Notes under the pieces: model-generated | The model's database searches: none | Told to the model about the DNA's origin: nothing | What the model saw: only the letters and a program-made list of their open reading frames with translations | Assembly: GCA_036557285.1 (NCBI GenBank) | Contig: DATBHW010000057.1 | Span: 1-64,000, forward strand | Reading direction: 5' to 3' | Origin: Ktedonobacterales bacterium | Lineage (GTDB): Bacteria; Chloroflexota; Ktedonobacteria; Ktedonobacterales; DATBGS01 | DNA: 64,000 bases | Translations under genes and position numbers: made by a program | In this document: one piece after another, positions 34,443 to 42,564 of the stretch | How the letters are laid out: each line of letters begins with the position of its first letter | Position numbering within the stretch: the stretch's first letter is position 1

Positions 34443-36221
34443 ATGGCTGGCCTGGAAGGGACGCGCCTGGGCGCGTATGAGCTTATCGAGCGGATTGGGA
34501 GCGGCGGGATGGCCGAGGTCTATCGCGCCAGGCAGCTTACCGCCTTTGGCCGCGAGGTAGCGATCAAGATCATTCGCGTGGGTTTCAGCGAAAATAGCTC
34601 ATTTCGTGAGCGTTTTCTGCGAGAGGCCCAGGCTGTCTCCAAGCTCTCGCATCCCAATATTTTGCCGCTCATCGAGTTTGGCGAAGAAAACGAAACGCTG
34701 TATCTCGTCATGCCACTGGCCCGCGAGGGTACGCTGCGCGATCTGCTCAAGCAGCGCAACGGCCCGCTGGCGCTGGATGAAACCATCCTTATTTTCACCC
34801 AGTTGTGCGAGGCCGTACAGTACGCCCACGAAGAAGGCATCATCCATCGAGACATCAAACCTCAGAACGTGCTGCTTCAGCGGCGCTCCCATGTCCTGCT
34901 CGCTGACTTTGGCATCGCGCGCGATACCGCAGAAACGCAGCATATGACGACCACAGGCGCGGGCATTGGCACTGTCGAATACATGGCGCCAGAACAGGCT
35001 ATCGGCCAGGCCGACGCGCGCAGCGACATCTACAGCCTGGGCATCGTTCTCTATCAGTTGCTCACCGGCTCCGTCCCCTATTCGGGCAGCACCCCCTTCC
35101 AGGTCTTGATGAAGCATACCAATGACGCGCTGCCCGATCCACGCCTGTTGAACCCCAGCCTGCCCGCCGAGATCGTGCAGGTGTTGCAAAGCGCGCTGGC
35201 GAAAGACCCGAATCGTCGCTTTCACAGCGCGCAGGCGCTGGGGCGCGCGGTCCAGCAAGTGCGGCCCGATGCAGCGGCGGGCGCGGCTGGAGCCGCTGGC
35301 GCTCATCAGCCGCCGATCTCGATTGCGCCCCCACCCAAGTCGCTGACTAAACAGACCACCTGGCATGGACAGGATTTCAGGGATATGCCGGTTGAGGGGC
35401 CGCCGCAAGAGTTTCCCAGCGGCCCCGCGCCGGTCGGGCCAGGCGGCATGACCGGCGCGACTGGCCGCCAGGGACCGCCCGCAGGCTGGGCCAACGTTTC
35501 GCCTGAAGGGGCAGACTACGATCAGCCTACCTGGAATACCACAGGCGGCAGAGCGGCAATGACCGGCGCGGGCTGGCAGCAGCGGGGGCGCGCTGGCCCG
35601 CCGCCCTATGCTGGCGGGGGCCAGTTTCCTCCGCCGTCCGGTCCCCGGCGCAGGCGTGGCCCGCTCATTGCCGCGCTGATAGGCGCGCTGGTCCTGGCCG
35701 TGATTCTCTCTTCGGTGGCCGTCGCCTATGGCCTGTTTGGCTCAAAATCCAACGGCCAGACCGCCAATCAGGGCGGCGTGACGGTGACGGCTCAGCCAAC
35801 AGCCACACCCACAGCGACAGCCACCGCGACGGCGACGGCCACCGCCACACCAACGCCCACGCCAACCCCGACGCGCACGCCGACGCCAACGCCGACGCAT
35901 ACTCCAACGCCACCAGCCATTCCACCACCGCCAGCGCTACTCTCCCCAGCGAATGGGGCGTCGTTCAGTAATTTCCCTCGTACAACCACCCTTACCTGGC
36001 GATCTGTGTATGGCGCAACTTCATACGTCGTACAAATCTACTTCGCGGGAGGCAATTCGTGCTCCGATCCACTTACCGCCTACTCACCGGTAACGGTAAC
36101 CGGAACCAGCTACACATTCGACTTTGTAGGCAAGCAAGCGGGCTGCTGGAAGGTCGCATCCGTAGGCTCAGGGGGCCAGGGGTCTTTCAGTCCATTATGG
36201 CAGTTTGTTTATACCGTCTAG
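34443..36221 (+). CDS. Membrane Ser/Thr protein kinase 2 with FN3-like exported domain
   Basis: The kinase domain (10-275) is canonical: GSGGMAEVY, AIKII, H135-R136-D137 and DFGIAR. A Gly/Pro-rich juxtamembrane linker of about 120 residues leads to one membrane helix (about 406-430). Outside are a striking Thr-Ala and Thr-Pro repeat stalk (about 455-492) and a C-terminal beta domain of about 100 residues. Its NGASFSN, TLTWRSV and YVVQIYF segments suggest a fibronectin type III-like fold and two Cys that could bridge. GGAGG precedes the ATG. The exported domain is probably the sensor; the ligand is unknown. Confidence 0.93.
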   Translation: MAGLEGTRLGAYELIERIGSGGMAEVYRARQLTAFGREVAIKIIRVGFSENSSFRERFLREAQAVSKLSHPNILPLIEFGEENETLYLVMPLAREGTLRDLLKQRNGPLALDETILIFTQLCEAVQYAHEEGIIHRDIKPQNVLLQRRSHVLLADFGIARDTAETQHMTTTGAGIGTVEYMAPEQAIGQADARSDIYSLGIVLYQLLTGSVPYSGSTPFQVLMKHTNDALPDPRLLNPSLPAEIVQVLQSALAKDPNRRFHSAQALGRAVQQVRPDAAAGAAGAAGAHQPPISIAPPPKSLTKQTTWHGQDFRDMPVEGPPQEFPSGPAPVGPGGMTGATGRQGPPAGWANVSPEGADYDQPTWNTTGGRAAMTGAGWQQRGRAGPPPYAGGGQFPPPSGPRRRRGPLIAALIGALVLAVILSSVAVAYGLFGSKSNGQTANQGGVTVTAQPTATPTATATATATATATPTPTPTPTRTPTPTPTHTPTPPAIPPPPALLSPANGASFSNFPRTTTLTWRSVYGATSYVVQIYFAGGNSCSDPLTAYSPVTVTGTSYTFDFVGKQAGCWKVASVGSGGQGSFSPLWQFVYTV

Positions 36222-36292
36222 TCCCTGCTCTCATCAGTAGGCGCTAATGTTCATCACTATGATGCTGGCACTCAGCCAGGAGAAGACGTTCT

Positions 36293-37984
36293 ATGGCAGG
36301 ACTAGAGGGGACGCGCCTGGGGGATTACGAACTGGTCGAGCAGATCGGCAGCGGCGGCATGGCCGAAGTCTATCGCGCCAGGCAGTTGACCGCCTTTAGC
36401 CGCGAGGTCGCCGTGAAAGTAATCCGCCCCGGCTTCAGCGAAAAAGAAGAGTTTCGCGCCCGCTTTCTGCGCGAAGCCCAGTCCATTTCGCGCCTCTCGC
36501 ATCCCAACATCCTGCCGCTCATCGAGTTTGGCGAAGAAGACCAGGCGCTCTATCTGGTGATGCCGCTCGTCCGCGAAGGCACGCTGCGCGATCTCATCAG
36601 GCAGCGCAACAGGCCGCTGCCTCTGGAAGAGGCGCGGCCTCTGTTCACCCAGTTGTGCGGCGCGGTCCACTACGCCCACAGCCAGGGCATCATCCACCGC
36701 GACATCAAGCCGCAGAACGTCCTTTTGCAGCAGCATACGCACGTCCTGCTGGCCGATTTTGGCATCGCCCGTGATCGCAGCGAAAAGACGATTACGGCCA
36801 CCGGAGCGGGCGTCGGCTCAGCCGAATATATGGCCCCGGAACAGGCGATGGGGCAGGCCGACACGCGCAGCGACATCTACAGCCTGGGCATTGTCCTCTA
36901 CCAGATGCTTACCGGCTCGGTCCCCTATTCAGGCAGCACCCCGCTTCAGGTGTTGATGAAGCACACCACCGCGCCCCTGCCCGATCCGCGCACGCTCAAC
37001 CCCAGCCTTTCCCCGCGCATCGTGGAGGCGCTGCAAACGGCGCTGGCGAAAGACCGCGATGAACGCTTCCAGAGCGCCCAGGCGCTGGCGCGAGCCGTAC
37101 AGGAGGCCCAGGCAGAAGCCGCTTCTTCTCCGGCGTCAAGCGCGCCTGCCTGGCAGCCATCAAACCAATTTATCCAGCCGCCGGCGGGGGCGTCATTTCC
37201 CCCGCCCGCGTCGTCACATTACGCTGACCTGGCGACCCCCTACGAGCAGAGCAGCGCGGCGCCCACGCCAGCATCTTCCCCCGGCTCCTATGACACCAGG
37301 CCCGCCAGCAATTATGGCCCGCCGCCTGGGAGCATGGCCCCGTCGAGCCAGCCCATTGTCAGCCCGGCGCTTCCGATAAAGCCGCCGCCCCGGAAGAAGA
37401 AAACCGGCCTGATCGCGCTGATCTCGGCTCTGGCGCTGGTCGTGCTGCTGGGCGGTATGCTGCTCGCGCTCGGCCTGACGGGGAACGGCCCCTTCGGTTC
37501 TCTCGGCGCAAACCTCCAGACGACGCCCACACCGACGACAGGGCCGATCCCAACTGGCTTCAAGCTCTACACGCACACCGATCACAGCTTCAGCATCATT
37601 TATCCAACTGCGTCCGGCTGGTCAATGAAGGCAGCCATTACGGTGAATGGCTCAGGCGAAGAGTTCGACGGACCGGCGAGCCAGGTGGTGCAAGTCGTCA
37701 ACGGTGGCTCTGCGCAATCATCAGATACCGGCTCCAACGACGACGCTTTCTGCGTTGTCTTTGGGGCTACCACCAACGGCCACACCACCGTCACTCTCGC
37801 CGGGCAGCAGTGGACACGGGAGGAGTGCGACAGTTTTGGCGGCATCGCTCACGCCATCGTCGAAACGATAGTCTATAAGGGCCAGCTCTATCTGCTCTCT
37901 TACGCCTCGACCACAGGCAGCTTTGACAGCAATCGCCGCCAGTACTTCACACAGATGGAGCAGAGCTTCACATTCCTGACCTGA
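36293..37984 (+). CDS. Membrane Ser/Thr protein kinase 3 with PsbP-like exported domain
   Basis: The third paralogue again has a complete kinase domain (GSGGMAEVY, AVKVI, H135-R136-D137, DFGIAR), a Pro/Ser/Ala-rich linker and one membrane helix (about 370-396). Its outer part differs from kinase 2: a short Thr/Pro stalk and a domain of about 135 residues beginning YTHTDHSFSIIYP, a start seen in PsbP/DUF1795-like lipoprotein domains. The domain assignment is tentative. The gene begins 71 bases after kinase 2 and is followed after 26 bases by the deacetylase, so they may be co-expressed. Confidence 0.92.
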   Translation: MAGLEGTRLGDYELVEQIGSGGMAEVYRARQLTAFSREVAVKVIRPGFSEKEEFRARFLREAQSISRLSHPNILPLIEFGEEDQALYLVMPLVREGTLRDLIRQRNRPLPLEEARPLFTQLCGAVHYAHSQGIIHRDIKPQNVLLQQHTHVLLADFGIARDRSEKTITATGAGVGSAEYMAPEQAMGQADTRSDIYSLGIVLYQMLTGSVPYSGSTPLQVLMKHTTAPLPDPRTLNPSLSPRIVEALQTALAKDRDERFQSAQALARAVQEAQAEAASSPASSAPAWQPSNQFIQPPAGASFPPPASSHYADLATPYEQSSAAPTPASSPGSYDTRPASNYGPPPGSMAPSSQPIVSPALPIKPPPRKKKTGLIALISALALVVLLGGMLLALGLTGNGPFGSLGANLQTTPTPTTGPIPTGFKLYTHTDHSFSIIYPTASGWSMKAAITVNGSGEEFDGPASQVVQVVNGGSAQSSDTGSNDDAFCVVFGATTNGHTTVTLAGQQWTREECDSFGGIAHAIVETIVYKGQLYLLSYASTTGSFDSNRRQYFTQMEQSFTFLT

Positions 37985-38010
37985 ATCCTGATTGATCAAG
38001 GAGGCGACCT

Positions 38011-38982
38011 ATGGCTGCTCGCCAACCGCCGCCGTTTTATCGCCGCTTTCTGTTTCTTGCTATCTTAGTTGCTGTGCTGCTGACGCTGCTGGTCATTAGC
38101 GACAGCAGACCATCGAGTCTGGCGCAGCAGCCAGCCAGGCCAACCGCCACACCTACGCCCACACCAACCCCCACGCCCCCGCCCCCGCTGGTGTATCTGG
38201 CGGCGCATGGCAATCCGAAACTGCACGAAATCGCCCTGACCTTTGATGATGGCCCTTCCGCTGGCTACACCCGCGCGATCCTCAATGTCCTCCAGCACTA
38301 TCACGTCCTGGCAACCTTCTTTATGCTGGGTATATGGGTGCAGCGTTATCCCGATCTGGCGCGCGCAGTGGTGGCTGCTGGGGATGCAGTGGGCGATCAC
38401 ACCTGGAATCACCTCGATCTCACCACGCTGAGCGCCCATCAGATCACTCAGCAGCTTACCAATACGCGCAATATCATCCAGCAGGTGACAGGCGTTCACC
38501 CCTATGTGTTCCGCCCACCCTACGAAGCCTATAATCGCCAGGTACTTGACATCGCGCACTCGCTCAAGCTCTCGACGATCTTATGGAACATTGACCCCCA
38601 TGATTGGGCGCGCCCTGGCGTCGGCTCCATCATCAGTACGGTGCGCGTCAACGCGAAGAACGGGGCTATCATTCTGATGCACGATGGCGGTGGGGACCGC
38701 TCACAAACGGTAAAGGCGCTGCCCACCATCATCGAACAATTGCAGAAGCGCGGCTTTACCTTTGTGACCATCCCGCAACTGCTGGTCCACCTGACGTCAG
38801 GCAGCAACGCTCAACTGGCTCAGGAGAGTCTCAAACCAAATCCGGTTAAAGAGCAGCTTTGCGCGTGCGGCGCCAGCAGGGAGGCTGGCGAAGGGGGCGC
38901 AGAGGCAAAGGCTGCTTGTCAGCGCGAACGTTTGCTCAGGCCAGCGGTTCGCCGCCAGGGACGGCGGCGGTACACGCAATAG
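38011..38982 (+). CDS. Polysaccharide deacetylase (NodB domain), membrane-anchored
   Basis: A single N-terminal membrane anchor (about 8-30) and a Thr/Pro stalk place the NodB domain outside the cell. Catalytic motifs are complete: TFDDGPS near residue 78, GDHTWNH with the two metal His, FRPPYEAYN, and ILMHDGGG. It likely removes acetyl groups from peptidoglycan or another surface glycan. About the last 45 residues (Cys, Ala, Gly and Arg-rich) are encoded by a palindromic repeat and do not belong to the domain. It sits downstream of three kinases with similar stalks, which suggests a shared envelope role. Confidence 0.9.
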   Translation: MAARQPPPFYRRFLFLAILVAVLLTLLVISDSRPSSLAQQPARPTATPTPTPTPTPPPPLVYLAAHGNPKLHEIALTFDDGPSAGYTRAILNVLQHYHVLATFFMLGIWVQRYPDLARAVVAAGDAVGDHTWNHLDLTTLSAHQITQQLTNTRNIIQQVTGVHPYVFRPPYEAYNRQVLDIAHSLKLSTILWNIDPHDWARPGVGSIISTVRVNAKNGAIILMHDGGGDRSQTVKALPTIIEQLQKRGFTFVTIPQLLVHLTSGSNAQLAQESLKPNPVKEQLCACGASREAGEGGAEAKAACQRERLLRPAVRRQGRRRYTQ

Positions 38983-38984
38983 CC
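38867..38984. repeat. Palindromic repeat overlapping the 3' end of the deacetylase gene, module J
   Basis: The stretch ends with GCCGCCAGGGACGGCGGCGG followed by TACACGCAATAG, matching pieces of modules G and H. It provides the final codons and stop of the deacetylase and lies in the gap to the convergent SDR gene. Confidence 0.5.
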
Positions 38985-39009
38985 CACGCGCCAGTTTTGC
39001 CAGACGCGC

Positions 39010-39774
39010 TCAGAAATAATGAGAAGTGATGCCGCCATCCACGACCATCACGGCTCCGGTGGTCCAGCTTGCCTCATCGGAGGCCAGATAGAGCGCCAGA
39101 TAGACAATATCTTCCGGCGCGCCAAAGCGGCCCAGGGGGATACGGTTCAGCCGCTTGCTGCGCTCTTCCTCGCTGGTCCAGAGGGTACGCAAGAGCGCCG
39201 TCTCAATCGGCCCCGGGCAGATGACGTTGGCGCGAATCCCCTGCCTGGCATATTGCACCGCCAGCGATTTCGTCAGCGAGATCATCCCGCCTTTGCTGGC
39301 CGTGTAGGCATCCTGCGGCACAGTGCAGCCCAGCAGCGCGACGAACGAGGCGATATTGATGATCGAGCCGCCGCCAGTCTTCACCATCTCAGGAACAGCG
39401 TATTTGCAGCAGAAAAAGGCGCTTTTGAGGTTCACATCCAGCACCTTATCCCACGTTTGCTCACTTATATCGGTGACAGAGCCGTCATCGGCAGGCATGA
39501 TGCCCGCATTGTTATAGAGGATGTGCAGCGCCCCGAAACGCTCGACGGTCGCCGCGACCATGCGCCGCACCTGCGCTTCATCGGCCACGTTCACCGGCAC
39601 AAACAGCGCGTCGCCGCCCGCCAAGCGAATCTCGGCCACCGTCTCTTCGCCCGTTTTCGTGTCCAGGTCGGCCACCGCCACTTTTGCGCCCTCACGCGCA
39701 AAGAGCAACGCCGCCGCGCGGCCCATGCCGCTGCCCGCGCCGGTAATGATCGCTACTTTATTGGCTAATCGCAT
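39010..39774 (-). CDS. Short-chain dehydrogenase/reductase
   Basis: A classical 254-residue SDR: the NAD(P) motif TGAGSGMG near residue 11, NNAG near 88, and the active-site Ser, Tyr and Lys in IASF and AYTASK. The Asp at the end of the second strand (VAVADLD) suggests NAD rather than NADP. It follows the glutamine synthetase-like gene after nine bases and shares its transcript. The substrate is not evident; a role in oxidising a product of the neighbouring enzyme is inference. Confidence 0.92.
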   Translation of the reverse strand: MRLANKVAIITGAGSGMGRAAALLFAREGAKVAVADLDTKTGEETVAEIRLAGGDALFVPVNVADEAQVRRMVAATVERFGALHILYNNAGIMPADDGSVTDISEQTWDKVLDVNLKSAFFCCKYAVPEMVKTGGGSIINIASFVALLGCTVPQDAYTASKGGMISLTKSLAVQYARQGIRANVICPGPIETALLRTLWTSEEERSKRLNRIPLGRFGAPEDIVYLALYLASDEASWTTGAVMVVDGGITSHYF

Positions 39775-39783
39775 GCGTATCCT

Positions 39784-41145
39784 CTAGACCATCTCGAAAT
39801 AGCGTTCGCGCTGCCATTCATCAACCACTTTATTGTAGCACTCCACTTCCCAGCGGCGCATAGCGACATAGTGTTCGACAAACTCCTCGCCAAAAAACTC
39901 GCGCGCCAGATCGCTGCGATTGAAACGCTCAATCGCCTGCTCCAGCGTGCGCGGCAGGGGCGGCGCTTCCTCCGCTGAAAGCGCGTAGGCGTTGCCCCGC
40001 GCCGCCGGGGGCATCTCCAGCTTTTGCTCCAGCCCATACAGGCCCGACGCCACCGAAGCCGCCATTGCCAGATAGGGGTTGGTGTCGGCCCCTGGCGCGC
40101 GGTTTTCCAGGCGCGTCGCCTTCATCGCGCCTGGCACCAGGCGCAGCGCCGTCGTGCGCGTTTCGATGCCCCAGGTGGCTGTCGTCGGCGCCCATGTCCC
40201 CACCATAAAACGCTTATACGAATTGATATTGGGCGCGTACAGAGCCAGGAAATCGGGCAGCAGCTTCAGCACGCCCGCCGAATACTGTTTCAGCGCGTCG
40301 CTGAGATGGTGGGGCGCGGCCTGGTCGTAGAAAATATTCTTGCCAGCGGCGTCCCAGAGGCTCTGGTGCAAATGGCCGCTGCTGCCATCCTGTTCGTGAT
40401 TCCACTTCGCCATAAAGCAGGCCGTCATACCACTCTGCGTGCAAATCTCTTTGACCCCGTTGCGGAAAAGCATCGCTCGATCAGCGGCGGCCACGCCTGG
40501 CGCGTGATGCAGGTTCATCTCATACATCCCCGGCCCATGCTCGCGGTTATAGCCTTCCACGGCAATGCCCGCCTCGTTCATCTGGCGCATGATCGGCCCC
40601 AGCAGAAAATCGTCGCCGCTGGAGCGGAAGACACTATAGCAGCTATTGGTCGGGCTAAGCGGCGTCAGATCGCGCCAATGCTTCTCCCGCAGAGATTGCT
40701 GCGTCTCGCGGAAGAGGCGGAACTCTAGCTCAATCGCCAATTCCACCAGATAGCCACGCGCCGCCGCGCGGTCTATCACGCGCTGCAAGACAGCGCGCGG
40801 CGAGATGGTGATCGGTTCGCCATGCTCACCCACAAAATCGCAGATCACCTGGGCAACGCCTGTGTCCCAGGGGACGATCCCAAAGGTGGAGAGATCGGGC
40901 TTCATCCAGACATCAGGATAGCCGGTATCCCAGCCGGTAAAGCGCAAATTGGGGATCAAATCCTCGGCAATATCCCAGCCAAAGAGGACATCGCACTGGG
41001 CGAAACCGTCGTCCAGGCCAGCGAGAAAATTATCGCGCGGTACCCGTTTGCCGCGAAACACGCCGTCCATATCCGGCATACCAATCTTGACGGTATGAAT
41101 CTGATGTTCCTGAATGATACGCTCAATATCGGCTGCCATCGCCAT
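39784..41145 (-). CDS. Glutamine synthetase-like ligase (GlnA-related, gamma-glutamyl ligase type)
   Basis: The 453-residue protein has the catalytic core of glutamine synthetases: ELEFRLF with metal-binding Glu, YEMNLHHAPG, the ATP-site segment GHLHQSLWD and NSYKRFMVGTWAPT, with the Arg in RLENRAPGADTNPY. It lacks the adenylylation-loop features of housekeeping GlnA and looks more like PuuA-type enzymes that join glutamate to amines. The TTG at 41163 is not the start: GAGGAGG lies in perfect position before the ATG at 41145. It leads a two-gene operon with an SDR, which suggests amine catabolism. Confidence 0.85.
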   Translation of the reverse strand: MAMAADIERIIQEHQIHTVKIGMPDMDGVFRGKRVPRDNFLAGLDDGFAQCDVLFGWDIAEDLIPNLRFTGWDTGYPDVWMKPDLSTFGIVPWDTGVAQVICDFVGEHGEPITISPRAVLQRVIDRAAARGYLVELAIELEFRLFRETQQSLREKHWRDLTPLSPTNSCYSVFRSSGDDFLLGPIMRQMNEAGIAVEGYNREHGPGMYEMNLHHAPGVAAADRAMLFRNGVKEICTQSGMTACFMAKWNHEQDGSSGHLHQSLWDAAGKNIFYDQAAPHHLSDALKQYSAGVLKLLPDFLALYAPNINSYKRFMVGTWAPTTATWGIETRTTALRLVPGAMKATRLENRAPGADTNPYLAMAASVASGLYGLEQKLEMPPAARGNAYALSAEEAPPLPRTLEQAIERFNRSDLAREFFGEEFVEHYVAMRRWEVECYNKVVDEWQRERYFEMV

Positions 41146-41248
41146 AAGCTCCTCCTCTTGCACCGGGTATACGACCTCTGCGCCAGGGTGTCAGCAAGCG
41201 AACGAAAATAAAGGGATGCTGCCATTCGCCATCGTATCGAGTAGCATA

Positions 41249-41277
41249 ACTATAGCCGAGAGGAGCAACGCTTACAA
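41249..41277 (-). promoter_or_regulatory. Promoter of the GS-like/SDR operon
   Basis: On the minus strand -35 TTGTAA (41272-41277) and -10 TATAGT (41249-41254) are 17 bases apart, giving a leader of about 100 bases before the ATG at 41145. Confidence 0.55.
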
Positions 41278-41282
41278 GGCGA

Positions 41283-41807
41283 TTATTCTCCCTGAAAGTC
41301 TTCTGGCTGGGGCGGAGGCGAAGAGGGAGAGGGTGGAGGCGAAAGGGTGCCCTGCTGCGAGGGCCTCTGGTCCAGGGCTTTCAAGCGGAAGAGCAAGCGA
41401 ACGCGCGCGCTAAAGAAGCGCGGATCAATTGGCTTGACCACATAATCATCTGCCCCGGCCATAAATCCGGCGACTTTATCGCCGATCCCCGCGCGCGTCG
41501 TCAAGAGCAGAATCGGCAGACCGGCGGCTGCCTGATTGGCGCGCACCTGCTCGCAGAGTTCCAGCCCGTTCTGATCGGGCAAGTCCACTTCACTGATCAT
41601 CAGGCCCGGAAGCTGGCGCCCAAGCGCGTCCCAGGCCTCTCTTGCCGTCCTGGCATGGCGCAGCACAAAGAGGTCTTGCAGCATCTGCTCCATCTGTTCG
41701 TGCATGTCGCTCTCTGGATCAACAAACAGGACACTCTCCATTTGCCACTCCCCCTGATGCACTGACTCCTGCTGGGCCTCTTGCCGTGTCTTTGATTGCT
41801 GCTCCAT
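41283..41807 (-). CDS. Pseudo-receiver response regulator (Glu at the phosphorylation site)
   Basis: The 174-residue protein is a single receiver domain with a Pro/Ser-rich C-terminal tail. In the position of the phospho-accepting Asp it has E73 (LMISEVDLPDQNG, where the family has LxxLDxxxP). The conserved Thr (LLLTT) and Lys (DDYVVKPID) are kept, and the acidic pocket is reduced to D30 and E32. Glu can mimic a phosphorylated state, so it may be permanently active or simply not phosphorylated. It follows the next receiver gene after 30 bases in the same transcript. Confidence 0.85.
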   Translation of the reverse strand: MEQQSKTRQEAQQESVHQGEWQMESVLFVDPESDMHEQMEQMLQDLFVLRHARTAREAWDALGRQLPGLMISEVDLPDQNGLELCEQVRANQAAAGLPILLLTTRAGIGDKVAGFMAGADDYVVKPIDPRFFSARVRLLFRLKALDQRPSQQGTLSPPPSPSSPPPQPEDFQGE

Positions 41808-41837
41808 AGCTCATCCTCAACAGTAAAATTGGCTGGT

Positions 41838-42311
41838 CTAGCCTCTGTATCGCGCGGCAAGATCACGCATACGTTGATAGCGTTGCTCGGCGGTGATCTT
41901 CATTACACGTTCCAGCGCAGCGCCCAGGGCCGCTGGCTTAAACGGCTTGGTCAGGTATTCATCAACCCCTGAAAGATAGCCGCGCGCCTGGTCTTCCTCT
42001 CGAATCATCGCACTCAGGATAATCAAGGGAACCTGCGCGCTGTTGGCATCTCCGCGCAGGCAGCGCACCAGTTGATAGCCGTCTATGCGCGGCATCTTGA
42101 CATCAATAATCACGCAATCGGGACGTTCTTGATAAAAGCGCCGCAGCCCTTCCTCACCATCATACGCCGCCACCACCTCGTAATTCCCTTGCAAATGAAC
42201 GGCGTATTTCACCAGTTCGACAATGGTTGGATTGTCGTCAATCACCAGCACCTTTTTAGGATTGTTCGGCTGGCGTCTATCCCCCGGCGTATCAGATGGC
42301 GCCTGTGACAC
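41838..42311 (-). CDS. Single-domain response regulator
   Basis: A complete receiver domain follows a short polar N-terminus: VLVIDDN, the phospho-accepting Asp in CVIIDVKMPRIDG, Ser in ILSAM and Lys in YLTKPFKP. A short helical C-terminus follows, with no DNA-binding domain, so it acts through a protein partner. I chose the GTG at 42311 because GAGGAGG lies five bases upstream; GTG at 42365 lacks a site. It is paired with the pseudo-receiver gene, and no histidine kinase is adjacent. Confidence 0.88.
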   Translation of the reverse strand: MSQAPSDTPGDRRQPNNPKKVLVIDDNPTIVELVKYAVHLQGNYEVVAAYDGEEGLRRFYQERPDCVIIDVKMPRIDGYQLVRCLRGDANSAQVPLIILSAMIREEDQARGYLSGVDEYLTKPFKPAALGAALERVMKITAEQRYQRMRDLAARYRG

Positions 42312-42390
42312 AAGTTCCTCCTCTGCCGCCCCTTGCGGAAGCTGCCGCGCAAAGACGCGCGCCACAAGAGAGTGGACTCATCGTGTCCGT

Positions 42391-42419
42391 ATTGTAGCAT
42401 AGCTCACATCAGCCGCCAA
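42391..42419 (-). promoter_or_regulatory. Promoter of the receiver-protein pair
   Basis: On the minus strand -35 TTGGCG (42414-42419) and -10 TACAAT (42391-42396) have 17 bases between them. On the plus strand a TACAAT at 42448-42453 may serve the divergent E1-like gene. Confidence 0.5.
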
Positions 42420-42564
42420 ATCTTCAGTTCTCTGGATGCCACTGTGTTACAATGAGCAGTGTGGAAAGATCGTTCTATCCCGTTTCCTGCTCGAAGGCGC
42501 GCAGGCATCCTTCGTAATGCGTTCGCATACGTTGGCGCACACATCAGCGAGGCAGAGCCGACCT

